A DNA stretch of 14,640 nt from DASQUP01 sp035641235 (GTDB lineage: Bacteria; Actinomycetota; CADDZG01; WHSQ01): the NCBI GenBank assembly GCA_035641235.1, contig DASQUP010000086.1:1-14640 (forward strand), written 5' to 3'. How positions within the stretch are numbered: the stretch's first letter is position 1; each line of letters opens with the position of its first letter. The position numbers were made by a program, and so were the translations under genes. Below, in pieces: positions 6,934 to 12,715 of this stretch. The notes beneath the pieces were generated by a model. The model ran no database searches, was not told where the DNA came from, and saw only the letters and a program-made list of their open reading frames with translations.

Positions 6934-6965
6934 AGTGCCTCGCAAACATGACTGGCCGAGGCACT
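6934..6965 (-). terminator. 9-bp stem-loop at the jag stop codon
   Basis: AGTGCCTCG (6934-6942) and CGAGGCACT (6957-6965) form a perfect 9-bp inverted repeat with a 14-base loop. It overlaps the jag stop codon (6964-6966) and lies in the 82-base gap before rsmG. On the - strand it is followed by CACCGGGG, not a T run. It resembles the U-tract-less hairpins discussed for actinobacteria and could be an attenuator or mRNA-stabilising structure between the rpmH-jag and rsmG-parAB parts. Confidence 0.4.
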
Positions 6966-7503
6966 AGGCGCCTCGCACGATGACCTTGCGGTTCGGCTCC
7001 TCCCCCTCCGAGAAGCTCGAGGCACCCTCAACGGTGCCAACCGCGTCGTGGACGATCTTGCGTTCGTAGGCGTTCATCGGTTCGAGCTCGATCTCTGTTC
7101 CGCGTTCCTTGGCCCGCTCGGCCATCGCTCGGGCGTACTCGGCGAGGGATTCCCTGCGGCGGGCCCGGTACCCCTCCACATCGACGAGGAGTCTCACCCG
7201 CGAGCGGAGCCGGCGCTGCACCGCCGTCCGGGTGATCTCCTGGAGTGCATCGAGGGTCTGACCCCGGCGGCCGATCAGCCCTCCCAGGTCCTCACCCGTG
7301 ATGTCGACGTAACCGGTTGTCTCGTCGGAATCACGCGTTATCTCCGCCTCGAGCCCCATCTTCTCGAGAAGCCCACGCACGAATCCCTCTGCCACCTCTG
7401 CCACCTCGGCGGGGGGAGGCGGCGCCTCGTGCTCCTCTGGTTGTGCGGCGTCGGCAAGAACTTCGGGTGCGTCATCTGCCACGGGACTGCGCTCCTGATT
7501 CAT
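6964..7503 (-). CDS. jag: KH-R3H RNA-binding protein Jag (KhpB)
   Basis: Single-strand nucleic-acid-binding protein, almost always encoded next to yidC; in Gram-positive bacteria KhpB/Jag binds many RNAs and affects cell division and wall synthesis. The 179 residues contain an acidic, proline-containing N-terminal tail (1-35) in place of the Jag_N domain. A KH domain follows with the GxxG loop GRRG (78-81) in LGGLIGRRGQTLDALQ, then an R3H domain with the RxxxH signature Arg148-His152 (ERKIVHDAV). The ATG at 7503 overlaps the yidC stop (ATGA), showing translational coupling. Function by family is firm in general terms; the RNA targets are unknown. Confidence 0.93.
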   Translation of the reverse strand: MNQERSPVADDAPEVLADAAQPEEHEAPPPPAEVAEVAEGFVRGLLEKMGLEAEITRDSDETTGYVDITGEDLGGLIGRRGQTLDALQEITRTAVQRRLRSRVRLLVDVEGYRARRRESLAEYARAMAERAKERGTEIELEPMNAYERKIVHDAVGTVEGASSFSEGEEPNRKVIVRGA

Positions 7504-8501
7504 CGCCGTTTCTTCTTCTTCTTGCTCGAGGGGTGCTGCCGGGCCGATGACTCTGGTCGCCCGTCTCCCGCCGCGCCGGACTTCCCGGGCGGCGCTTTGC
7601 TGCCTCGGCCCTTGCCGCCTGCCTTCCCGTTTTTGGTCCCCTCACCCTCGGTCTTGGCTTCGCCTTTCTTTGGAGGCTCGATGGCGGGCGCCGCTTTGAG
7701 CATCAACCGTTGCTGGCCGATCGTCCACACGTTCGTGGTCAACCAATACATCACCACACCCGAGGGGAAGGTGAAGGCGAAGAACATCAGCATGGCAGGC
7801 ATGATCTTGGCGATCATCTGCATCTGCTGCGCCTGGGGGTCTCCGGCGCCCCGGCTGCCCGTCATCTGCTTCTGCTGGTACCACGTCGTGACGCCCATCA
7901 GGATCACCAGCACAAGGTAGGGGATCGCCGAGACGAACCCGCTGCCGCAAGTTTCGCTGATCCCAGGCGGGGCATCTCCGCTGATCGCCAGGCTCGACGT
8001 GCAGTCCAGTCGCAAGAACCCAAGGAACTCGTTCACCCGCAAGGTGTGCTCTAGAAAGTCCTCGGCGAGGCGCGACTGCTGGATCGTCTGCAGCAGACCG
8101 GACACGCCCTCATTGGGGGTTGCGCTTGCGGCCGCCCCTGAGGCACCGAGCGTGTACCCCATGTACTTGAGCGGGGCCCTGATCACGTAAAAGAGACCGA
8201 TCAGAACGGGGAACTGCATAACAAGGGGGAGGCATCCGCCGAACGGATTGACGTTGTGCTCCTTGTAGAGCTTCATCATTTCTTCGTTCAGCTTCTGGCG
8301 GTTGCCCTTGTACTTGGCCTGGAGTTTCTTGACCTCTGGCTGGATCCGCTGCATTTCGCGCATCGAGCGCGTTTGTTTGATCGACAGCGGAAGGAGGACG
8401 ATCCGGACCGCCACCGTCAACAGGATGATGGCCAGCCCAAAGCTGGGGATGAGCGCGTAAAAGCCGGCCAAAGCGCCCGAGAAGACTTCGAATAGGCCCA
8501 C
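7500..8501 (-). CDS. yidC: membrane protein insertase YidC (Oxa1 family, short type)
   Basis: Inserts membrane proteins alone or with SecYEG. The 333 residues give the five-span form without the large periplasmic domain of Proteobacteria. Spans lie at about 17-41, 91-113, 188-206, 230-247 and 248-268. The first carries the hydrophilic-groove arginine (Arg33 in AVRIVLLPL), and the cytoplasmic coiled hairpin is at about 43-90 (IQPEVKKLQAKYKGN, MMKLYKEHNVNP). The external loop after span 2 (about 116-187) is fairly long and holds Cys167 and Cys185. The C-terminal tail (270-333) is strongly basic, ending KKKKKRR, as expected for ribosome contact. It starts with GTG at 8501, directly next to the yidD stop codon (TAA at 8504-8502), with GAAGGGCGG about 7 bases upstream. 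Confidence 0.95.
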   Translation of the reverse strand: MGLFEVFSGALAGFYALIPSFGLAIILLTVAVRIVLLPLSIKQTRSMREMQRIQPEVKKLQAKYKGNRQKLNEEMMKLYKEHNVNPFGGCLPLVMQFPVLIGLFYVIRAPLKYMGYTLGASGAAASATPNEGVSGLLQTIQQSRLAEDFLEHTLRVNEFLGFLRLDCTSSLAISGDAPPGISETCGSGFVSAIPYLVLVILMGVTTWYQQKQMTGSRGAGDPQAQQMQMIAKIMPAMLMFFAFTFPSGVVMYWLTTNVWTIGQQRLMLKAAPAIEPPKKGEAKTEGEGTKNGKAGGKGRGSKAPPGKSGAAGDGRPESSARQHPSSKKKKKRR

Positions 8502-8831
8502 TTAGCCGCCCTTCGTCCCCGGGACATGATCAATCCCGCCCGGCCCCCACGGATGGCACCGCCCGATTCGCCGTACGGCGAGCCAGCCGCCCTTGACGAG
8601 GCCGTGAATCCTGATCGCATCGGTGGCGTAGGCCGAGCAGGTCGGCTCGTACCTGCAGTGCCGTGGCAGCAACGGGGATACGAATCGCCGGTACAGCCCG
8701 ATCACAAACAGCGCGGCCCGGGCAGGCGACCACCACGGGCTCGGGGAGCCTCCATCTCGTCGCTCGCGCGGGGCGAGCGTCTCCCTGATTTCCACGTTAC
8801 GCGGCGCTGCGCGCCCCTGTGTTCGGATCAC
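8502..8831 (-). CDS. yidD: membrane protein insertion efficiency factor YidD
   Basis: Small membrane-associated protein thought to help YidC-dependent insertion. The conserved UPF0161 core is complete at about residues 43-104: LYRRFVSPLLPRHCRYEPTC, then SAYATDAIRIHG, GGWLAVRRIGRCHPWGPGG and DHVP, with its three conserved cysteines. The 109-residue frame has an extra N-terminal part of about 38 residues, basic and unlike the family. The start is GTG at 8831, which overlaps the rnpA stop as GTGA and is therefore preferred. No internal ATG or GTG precedes the core with a better ribosome-binding site that I can see. It abuts yidC with no gap. Confidence 0.92.
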   Translation of the reverse strand: MIRTQGRAAPRNVEIRETLAPRERRDGGSPSPWWSPARAALFVIGLYRRFVSPLLPRHCRYEPTCSAYATDAIRIHGLVKGGWLAVRRIGRCHPWGPGGIDHVPGTKGG

Positions 8832-9145
8832 TCTTGCGCTCTCACCGCCGACTTCAACGCATCCACCAGTTTCTGGAACTCAACCTCTGCAACCACGTCG
8901 TCCGCCCGGATCACAACGTCCCTGTGCGGCAGGTCGCTCTGTGCGGCCGCTGCACGAAGCCGCCGCCTGGCGCGGTTCCGTCGCACTGCGGAGCGGCGCC
9001 TCCGTACTGCGAGACCCAGTCGAGGTTCTCTGGCCGGATCGTAATCGCCGACGAACACCGTAATCCCGTCGCGGCGCGCGGCGCGCCCCATTTCCATCAC
9101 GCGCCGAAACTCTCGTCGCGACTTGAGCGACTTCCTCTGCGCCAC
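8828..9145 (-). CDS. rnpA: ribonuclease P protein component RnpA
   Basis: Protein subunit of RNase P, which matures tRNA 5' ends together with the M1 RNA. From the GTG at 9145 it has 105 residues. It begins with the typical LKSRREFRRVMEMGRAARR, contains RLGLAVRRRRSAVRRNRARRRLR with the conserved RNR motif (56-58), and ends with a family-like LVDAL. The frame stays open far upstream, across rpmH. The GTG at 9145 is preferred because it lies 11 bases after the rpmH stop and puts the conserved region at the normal distance from the N-terminus. No strong ribosome-binding site is visible, so coupling to rpmH is likely. Its stop overlaps the yidD GTG. Confidence 0.92.
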   Translation of the reverse strand: MAQRKSLKSRREFRRVMEMGRAARRDGITVFVGDYDPAREPRLGLAVRRRRSAVRRNRARRRLRAAAAQSDLPHRDVVIRADDVVAEVEFQKLVDALKSAVRAQE

Positions 9146-9156
9146 GAGTTCAGATG

Positions 9157-9294
9157 TTACGCCGACAGCCTGGCTCGGCCTTTGGCCCGCCGCGCCTTGA
9201 GGATGGCTCGACCTGCCCTCGTCTTCATCCGAGCACGGAATCCGTGCTTCCGCTTCCGGCGCCGGGTGTTTGGCTGGAACGTTCTTTTTGTCAC
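9157..9294 (-). CDS. rpmH: 50S ribosomal protein L34
   Basis: 45-residue, highly basic ribosomal protein: (V)TKRTFQPNTRRRKRKHGFR at the start, then RMKTRAGRAILKARRAKGR, ending LSA. This is the full-length family pattern. The start is GTG at 9294, preceded by AAAGGAAGAG at about 9-base spacing; a longer open frame upstream to 9483 is not L34-like. It is the first gene of the leftward rpmH-rnpA-yidD-yidC-jag series, with a promoter about 90 bases upstream. It is 11 bases from rnpA. Confidence 0.97.
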   Translation of the reverse strand: MTKRTFQPNTRRRKRKHGFRARMKTRAGRAILKARRAKGRARLSA

Positions 9295-9383
9295 AGACTC
9301 TCTTCCTTTGGACGGTTTTGGCCCCACACGCGCGCTCGCGCCGTTGATCGCGAAATCGCGGGGGTATTTCGGGGTGCCGGCGC

Positions 9384-9414
9384 AGTATAGACCAGCCGCG
9401 TTTCTCCACGTCAA
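9384..9414 (-). promoter_or_regulatory. rpmH: predicted rpmH operon promoter
   Basis: On the - strand TTGACG (9414-9409) is followed after 19 bases by TATACT (9389-9384), close to the housekeeping consensus TTGACA / TATAAT although the spacer is two bases longer than ideal. Transcription would start near 9377 and leave a leader of roughly 80 bases before the rpmH GTG. This is the best promoter-like pair in the window. Confidence 0.6.
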
Positions 9415-9594
9415 ACGGCATTTGCCCGATTCCGCCGCCACACTTGCGCCAGCCGTCTTGACGCCGCAGTGACCCAGGAACAAGGATTGCTGCCGTGGTC
9501 CTTAGCTTTACCGTGAGGGCCACGAGAAACCCGGCACTTCCCCCCGGCAACACCGGCTGAGCCTCAGGTTGCGCGCGCCCGAATGACGAGTTGG

Positions 9595-9603
9595 TTGTCC
9601 ACA
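9595..9603 (+). promoter_or_regulatory. DnaA box TTGTCCACA
   Basis: Exact match to the TTGTCCACA form favoured in high-GC actinobacteria. It faces the next box (9606-9614) across two bases, making a near-palindrome upstream of dnaA. Confidence 0.8.
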
Positions 9604-9605
9604 CT

Positions 9606-9614
9606 TGTGGATAA
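9606..9614 (-). promoter_or_regulatory. DnaA box TTATCCACA
   Basis: TGTGGATAA on the + strand, an exact consensus box read on the - strand, in inverted orientation to the box at 9595-9603. The close pair suggests cooperative DnaA binding at the dnaA regulatory region. Confidence 0.8.
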
Positions 9615-9723
9615 ACCTGTTGACCATGCGTCGCTCCTGCTCAGGCCCGATTTTCTCGAGTCGCGCTAAAGCGGTGGCCGGAGCGCGGGGAGGCGTGACG
9701 TGCCACTTCGCGGATACACGGGG

Positions 9724-9732
9724 TGTGGAAAA
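9724..9732 (-). promoter_or_regulatory. DnaA box TTTTCCACA
   Basis: TGTGGAAAA on the + strand fits the relaxed consensus TT(A/T)TNCACA when read on the - strand. It lies about 90 bases before the chosen dnaA start. A one-mismatch box, TTGTCCACG, follows inside dnaA at 9847-9855. Confidence 0.55.
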
Positions 9733-9817
9733 CAGTGAAGGAAGTGCCGGGGGATTGCCGACGCAGGAGCTGGTCGGCAGAATCCGGCTTCGACCCGGAC
9801 GCAGAAGGGGGAGCATC

Positions 9818-11308
9818 GTGCACACGTCTGCGGGGACGAGCACAGTCGTGGACAACGCTCACGAGTGGTCGGCAGCCGAAGAGCGATACTCAGGTGCGAT
9901 TCATGAGGGTCCACGGAATCCTCCGGCGGTACCAACGCCTAGCTCCGGACCCGATTCCCCTCCTGGACGCTTGTGGTTAGAGGCATCAGACCTCCTGCGC
10001 CGCCGCCTGTCGGAAGGCAACTTCTCCGCCTGGTTTGGACAGGCGAGGCCCATCTCTCTCGACGGGTCCACGTTCGTGTTAGCGCTACCCAACCCCTTCA
10101 CCAAGGAATGGGTCGAATCCCGCTACTTCGACGCCCTGTCGACAGCGGTCTCGGAGGCCGCCGATGGTCACCTCCGCGTTGAGTTGCGCGCCGATGATGC
10201 CTATCTGCACGAGGCCGATCTAACGGACGTACGGCCCGCGGCTCACGACACCCCTCCGACGCCGGCTCCCGAAACCCCCGACTTTCATCCCAAGTACGTC
10301 TTTGATTCCTTCGTAATCGGCTCCTCAAACCGCTTCGCGCATGCTGCCGCGCAGGCCGTCGCGGAGGCCCCCGCCAACTCCTATAACCCCCTCTTCATCT
10401 ACGGTGGCGCGGGGCTTGGAAAAACCCATCTCCTTCACGCGATCGGCCATTACGTCGCCAGCTGCCACCCACACATGGTCATCCGCTACGTCTCCACCGA
10501 GCAGTTCATGAACGATTTCATCCTCGCCCTCCAGCGGCGCACAATCCCTTCATTCCACAGCCGATATCGAGCCGCCGGTCTACTGCTCATCGACGACATC
10601 CAATTCCTCGAAGGCAAGGAGCGCACGCAAGAAGAGTTCTTCCATACCTTCAACGCACTCCACCCTCGCAGTCAGATCGTCATCACGTCTGACCGCCCAC
10701 CCAAGAAGATCTCCACACTCGAGGAACGGCTGCGAACTCGCTTTGAGTGGGGCCTCATAACCGACATCCAGCCCCCCGATCTCGAGACGCGATTGGCCAT
10801 CCTTCAACGCAAGGTGGCCGCCGAAAATCTCGACGTACCCCCAGAAGTCATGTCCTTCATCGCCACCCGGATCCAAACGAACATCCGCGAACTCGAGGGC
10901 GCCTTGATCCGAGTCGGCGCCTACGCTTCTCTCACTCGCTCTCAGATCACCCTTGAGCTCGCTCAGAACGTGCTCCAGTCCCTGCTTCCCAATGCCGGCG
11001 AGACCCGTGTTACGCCAGACCTAGTGATGTCCGTTGCCGCCGACTACTTCGACATCACATCCGACGACATTCGGTCGGCAAACCGCTCCCGGCCGCTCGT
11101 TACCGCTCGGCAAACCGCGATGTACCTGTGCCGCGAACTCACCGACCTCTCCCTTCCTCAAATTGGCACCCGTTTCGGTGGCAGAGATCACAGCACGGTC
11201 ATCCATGCCACCAACAAGATCAGGCAACTCATGAAAGAAAAGACCACCACCTATGAGCAGGTAAAAGAGCTCACCGAACGTATTCGTCAACAGGCTCTCC
11301 GTGGATAA
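9818..11308 (+). CDS. dnaA: chromosomal replication initiator protein DnaA
   Basis: AAA+ initiator that binds DnaA boxes, assembles on oriC and melts it. From the GTG at 9818 it has 496 residues, close to mycobacterial DnaA. Domain I is at about 51-125 (LWLEASDLLRRRLSEGNFSA, then NPFTKEWVESRY), with a short proline-rich domain II (about 135-157). The AAA+ domain starts at YVFDSFVIGSSNRFAHAAA (160-178) and has Walker A GGAGLGKTH (196-204), Walker B LLLIDDIQF (255-263) and the sensor/arginine region LRTRFEWGL (305-313). Domain IV ends with the DnaA signature DLSLPQIGTRFGGRDHSTVIHA (443-464). The start is chosen for the strong AAGGGGGAG (9805-9813) just upstream; a GTG at 9848 is an alternative. 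A further upstream frame begins within DnaA boxes and is rejected. The gene is read toward oriC. Confidence 0.95.
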   Translation: MHTSAGTSTVVDNAHEWSAAEERYSGAIHEGPRNPPAVPTPSSGPDSPPGRLWLEASDLLRRRLSEGNFSAWFGQARPISLDGSTFVLALPNPFTKEWVESRYFDALSTAVSEAADGHLRVELRADDAYLHEADLTDVRPAAHDTPPTPAPETPDFHPKYVFDSFVIGSSNRFAHAAAQAVAEAPANSYNPLFIYGGAGLGKTHLLHAIGHYVASCHPHMVIRYVSTEQFMNDFILALQRRTIPSFHSRYRAAGLLLIDDIQFLEGKERTQEEFFHTFNALHPRSQIVITSDRPPKKISTLEERLRTRFEWGLITDIQPPDLETRLAILQRKVAAENLDVPPEVMSFIATRIQTNIRELEGALIRVGAYASLTRSQITLELAQNVLQSLLPNAGETRVTPDLVMSVAADYFDITSDDIRSANRSRPLVTARQTAMYLCRELTDLSLPQIGTRFGGRDHSTVIHATNKIRQLMKEKTTTYEQVKELTERIRQQALRG

Positions 11309-11388
11309 GTTGATGTTCATCCCCACGCCAACTCCCCGCCACACCCTCGCCATACACCCCCGCGTCTGGCCGCGCGCCCACATGTTTA

Positions 11389-11397
11389 GTGTCCACA
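11389..11397 (+). promoter_or_regulatory. DnaA box GTGTCCACA
   Basis: One mismatch from TTGTCCACA, centrally placed in oriC, in a locally AT-rich spot within the C-rich left half. Confidence 0.55.
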
Positions 11398-11450
11398 ATT
11401 TCCCCCCAGGAAGAAACGACCCCCACCAGCCCGAACGCCCCTTTTCCCCG

Positions 11451-11480
11451 AGATCCACAGCCCCTACTACTTCTTCTAAA
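11451..11480 (+). promoter_or_regulatory. candidate basal unwinding module: DnaA box, GC spacer, DnaA-trios
   Basis: A DnaA-box-like AGATCCACA (11451-11459) is followed by GCCC (11460-11463) and then CTA CTA CTT CTT CTA (11464-11478). Read 3'-5' on the other strand this is GAT GAT GAA GAA GAT, five consecutive matches to the DnaA-trio pattern (G/A)A(T/A) described for Bacillus subtilis. An AT-rich tract follows directly. The order and spacing match that origin's basal unwinding system, where DnaA filaments engage one strand of the trios. Confidence 0.6.
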
Positions 11481-11570
11481 ACTTCTTTTCTTTATTACTG
11501 CTCTTTAGCGCGGAAACGCACTGTTCTGTCACACCCCGGTCGTAACGTGTATCTGAGGCAACTTAGGTTT

Positions 11571-11575
11571 GGAGG
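11571..11575 (+). promoter_or_regulatory. dnaN: dnaN ribosome-binding site GGAGG
   Basis: Perfect Shine-Dalgarno core six bases before the dnaN ATG; it fixes the dnaN start. I found no convincing -35/-10 pair for dnaN between the AT-rich tract and this site. Confidence 0.85.
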
Positions 11576-11581
11576 CCCAAG

Positions 11582-12706
11582 ATGAAGTTTCGGTGCGAGC
11601 GAGATGAACTGCTGGAGGCGGTCCAGTTCGGGTCTCGTGCGATTTCAAACAGAGCCACGCTTCCGGTGCTCTCGGGGCTCCGAATTGAAGCGAAGGAATC
11701 GGGAGAGGTCATCGTTGCCGCAACGGACCTCGAGCTCACCATGCAGACTGCGCTACGTGGGGCTGTGGATGAGCCCGGGCGACTCATAGTCCCGGGGCGT
11801 TTGTTCGGCGAGATGATCCGGAGTTTGGGTGCCGGGACCGTAAGCCTGGCGGCAGCCGAAGGGGAAGTTGAGATTGGCTCGGGCCGCGGCCAATTCCGGG
11901 TGAAGACCCTGGCGGCGGAGGATTACCCGGCTCTGCCGGTGGACGACGCTCGGGGAGAGGGCATCGAAGTCGAGATCGACGCGAGTGCGCTCGCGGTCGC
12001 CCTGGCCCAAGTTGTGCGAGCAGCGTCGGTGGATGAGAGTCGCCAGGTCCTGACGGGCGTTCTGTGGGAAATCGAGGCGGGGAGCGTGACCCTGGCGGCC
12101 ACCGATTCCTATCGCCTCGCGGTGCGGTCACTGCCCGTCTCCGGCGGCCCGCCTGAGCGCCGGAAGGTGGTTCTGCCGGCACGTGCTCTGGGGGAGCTTG
12201 CGCGGGCCCTCGCCACCGAGGGAGCGACGGTCAAAGCCCTCTTGAGCGAGCACCTGATGTCGTTCTCGATCAATCGGCCCGAAGGGGGAGCGGAATCGGT
12301 GATCGGATCGCGTTTCATCGAAGGGGAATTCCCGAACTACCGGCAGTTGATTCCCGACGGCTACCAGAACGTGCTCACCGTTGGTCGCGAGGCATTGCTA
12401 GAGGTCACTAAGCGTGTTGGCCTTCTGGCTCAAAACAACCTACCGGTCAAATTGCGGCTCGACCCAGAGCTTGAGGTATCCGCACACACACCGGATGTGG
12501 GCGAAGGTCAAGAAGTACTCGATGCCGAGTACTTCGGCGACCCGTTCGTGATCGCGTTCAACCCCGGTTTCTTGAACGACGGGGTGTCGGCGATACAAAG
12601 CGATCGGGTCGCCCTAAAGGCCGGCGATGGTCTAAAGGCTGCGGTTCTCCAGGGTGAAGACGACGAAACGTTTACATACTTGCTCATGCCGGTGCGGCTG
12701 TCCTAA
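11582..12706 (+). CDS. dnaN: DNA polymerase III beta subunit (sliding clamp)
   Basis: Ring-shaped processivity clamp that tethers DNA polymerases to the template. The 374 residues are the normal family length and span three clamp domains: N-terminal MKFRCERDELLEAVQFGSRA with ISNRATLPVLSGL (about 20-32); the middle domain with LTGVLWEIEAGSVTLAATDS and YRLAV (about 158-182); and the C-terminal domain with IEGEFPNYRQLIP (about 246-258), FNPGFL, and the terminal YLLMPVRLS. No disruptions. It is the first gene to the right of oriC, read away from the origin, with recF following after nine bases, so dnaN-recF-dciA is a likely operon. Confidence 0.97.
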   Translation: MKFRCERDELLEAVQFGSRAISNRATLPVLSGLRIEAKESGEVIVAATDLELTMQTALRGAVDEPGRLIVPGRLFGEMIRSLGAGTVSLAAAEGEVEIGSGRGQFRVKTLAAEDYPALPVDDARGEGIEVEIDASALAVALAQVVRAASVDESRQVLTGVLWEIEAGSVTLAATDSYRLAVRSLPVSGGPPERRKVVLPARALGELARALATEGATVKALLSEHLMSFSINRPEGGAESVIGSRFIEGEFPNYRQLIPDGYQNVLTVGREALLEVTKRVGLLAQNNLPVKLRLDPELEVSAHTPDVGEGQEVLDAEYFGDPFVIAFNPGFLNDGVSAIQSDRVALKAGDGLKAAVLQGEDDETFTYLLMPVRLS

Positions 12707-12715
12707 AGGTGGGAA

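Larger units (their letters stand above)
9295..9817. other. rpmH-dnaA intergenic regulatory region
   Basis: 523 bases with no supported gene. From left to right: the rpmH 5' leader and promoter (to 9414); a possible dnaA-directed -35 TTGACG at 9458-9463, with AAGGAT (9482-9487) as a poor -10 at 18 bases; a stem-loop CGTGGTCC (9494-9501)/GGGCCACG (9517-9524) with one G-T pair; and facing DnaA boxes at 9595-9614, with another at 9724-9732. The dnaA frame is open from a TTG at 9605, but that TTG is part of a DnaA box and the encoded peptide is not DnaA-like, so I treat 9605-9817 as leader. DnaA boxes here fit autoregulation of dnaA. Confidence 0.6.
11300..11512. other. oriC: origin of replication oriC (dnaA-dnaN intergenic)
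   Basis: 273 non-coding bases separate dnaA and dnaN, and most carry origin features. DnaA-box-like sequences lie at 11300-11308 (TTATCCACG on the - strand, overlapping the dnaA stop), 11389-11397 (GTGTCCACA, one mismatch) and 11451-11459 (AGATCCACA, two mismatches). A trinucleotide run follows at 11464-11478, then an AT-rich tract (11465-11508) with hardly any G, which would be the duplex-unwinding element. The left part (11321-11380) is extremely C-rich, and strand composition flips to G-rich in dnaN. Position between dnaA and dnaN is the standard origin site in this phylum. Fewer good boxes are seen than in Streptomyces. Confidence 0.85.

Noticed and set aside
9398..9416. CGTTT/AAACG inverted repeat upstream of rpmH as a parS variant
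   Set aside because: The arms are 9 bases apart, too far for parS, and the central bases do not match; it overlaps the predicted -35.
9146..9604. Long RnpA frame that contains rpmH in another frame, as in Thermus
   Set aside because: No start codon in the rnpA frame lies near the rpmH start. The next upstream ATG (9421) precedes the predicted promoter. The GTG at 9145 gives a standard-length RnpA directly after rpmH.
9605..9817. N-terminal extension of dnaA starting at a TTG at 9605 (567-residue form)
   Set aside because: The TTG is part of a DnaA box, no ribosome-binding site precedes it, and the encoded 71 residues are not DnaA-like; the GTG at 9818 has a strong site and gives a normal length.
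11524..11555. dnaN promoter (TGTCAC ... TATCTG)
   Set aside because: Neither hexamer is close enough to consensus to support a call, although a promoter is expected near here.
11764..11772. TGTGGATGA inside dnaN as a further DnaA box
   Set aside because: One mismatch to the consensus but isolated within coding sequence; could be chance, so not listed as part of oriC.
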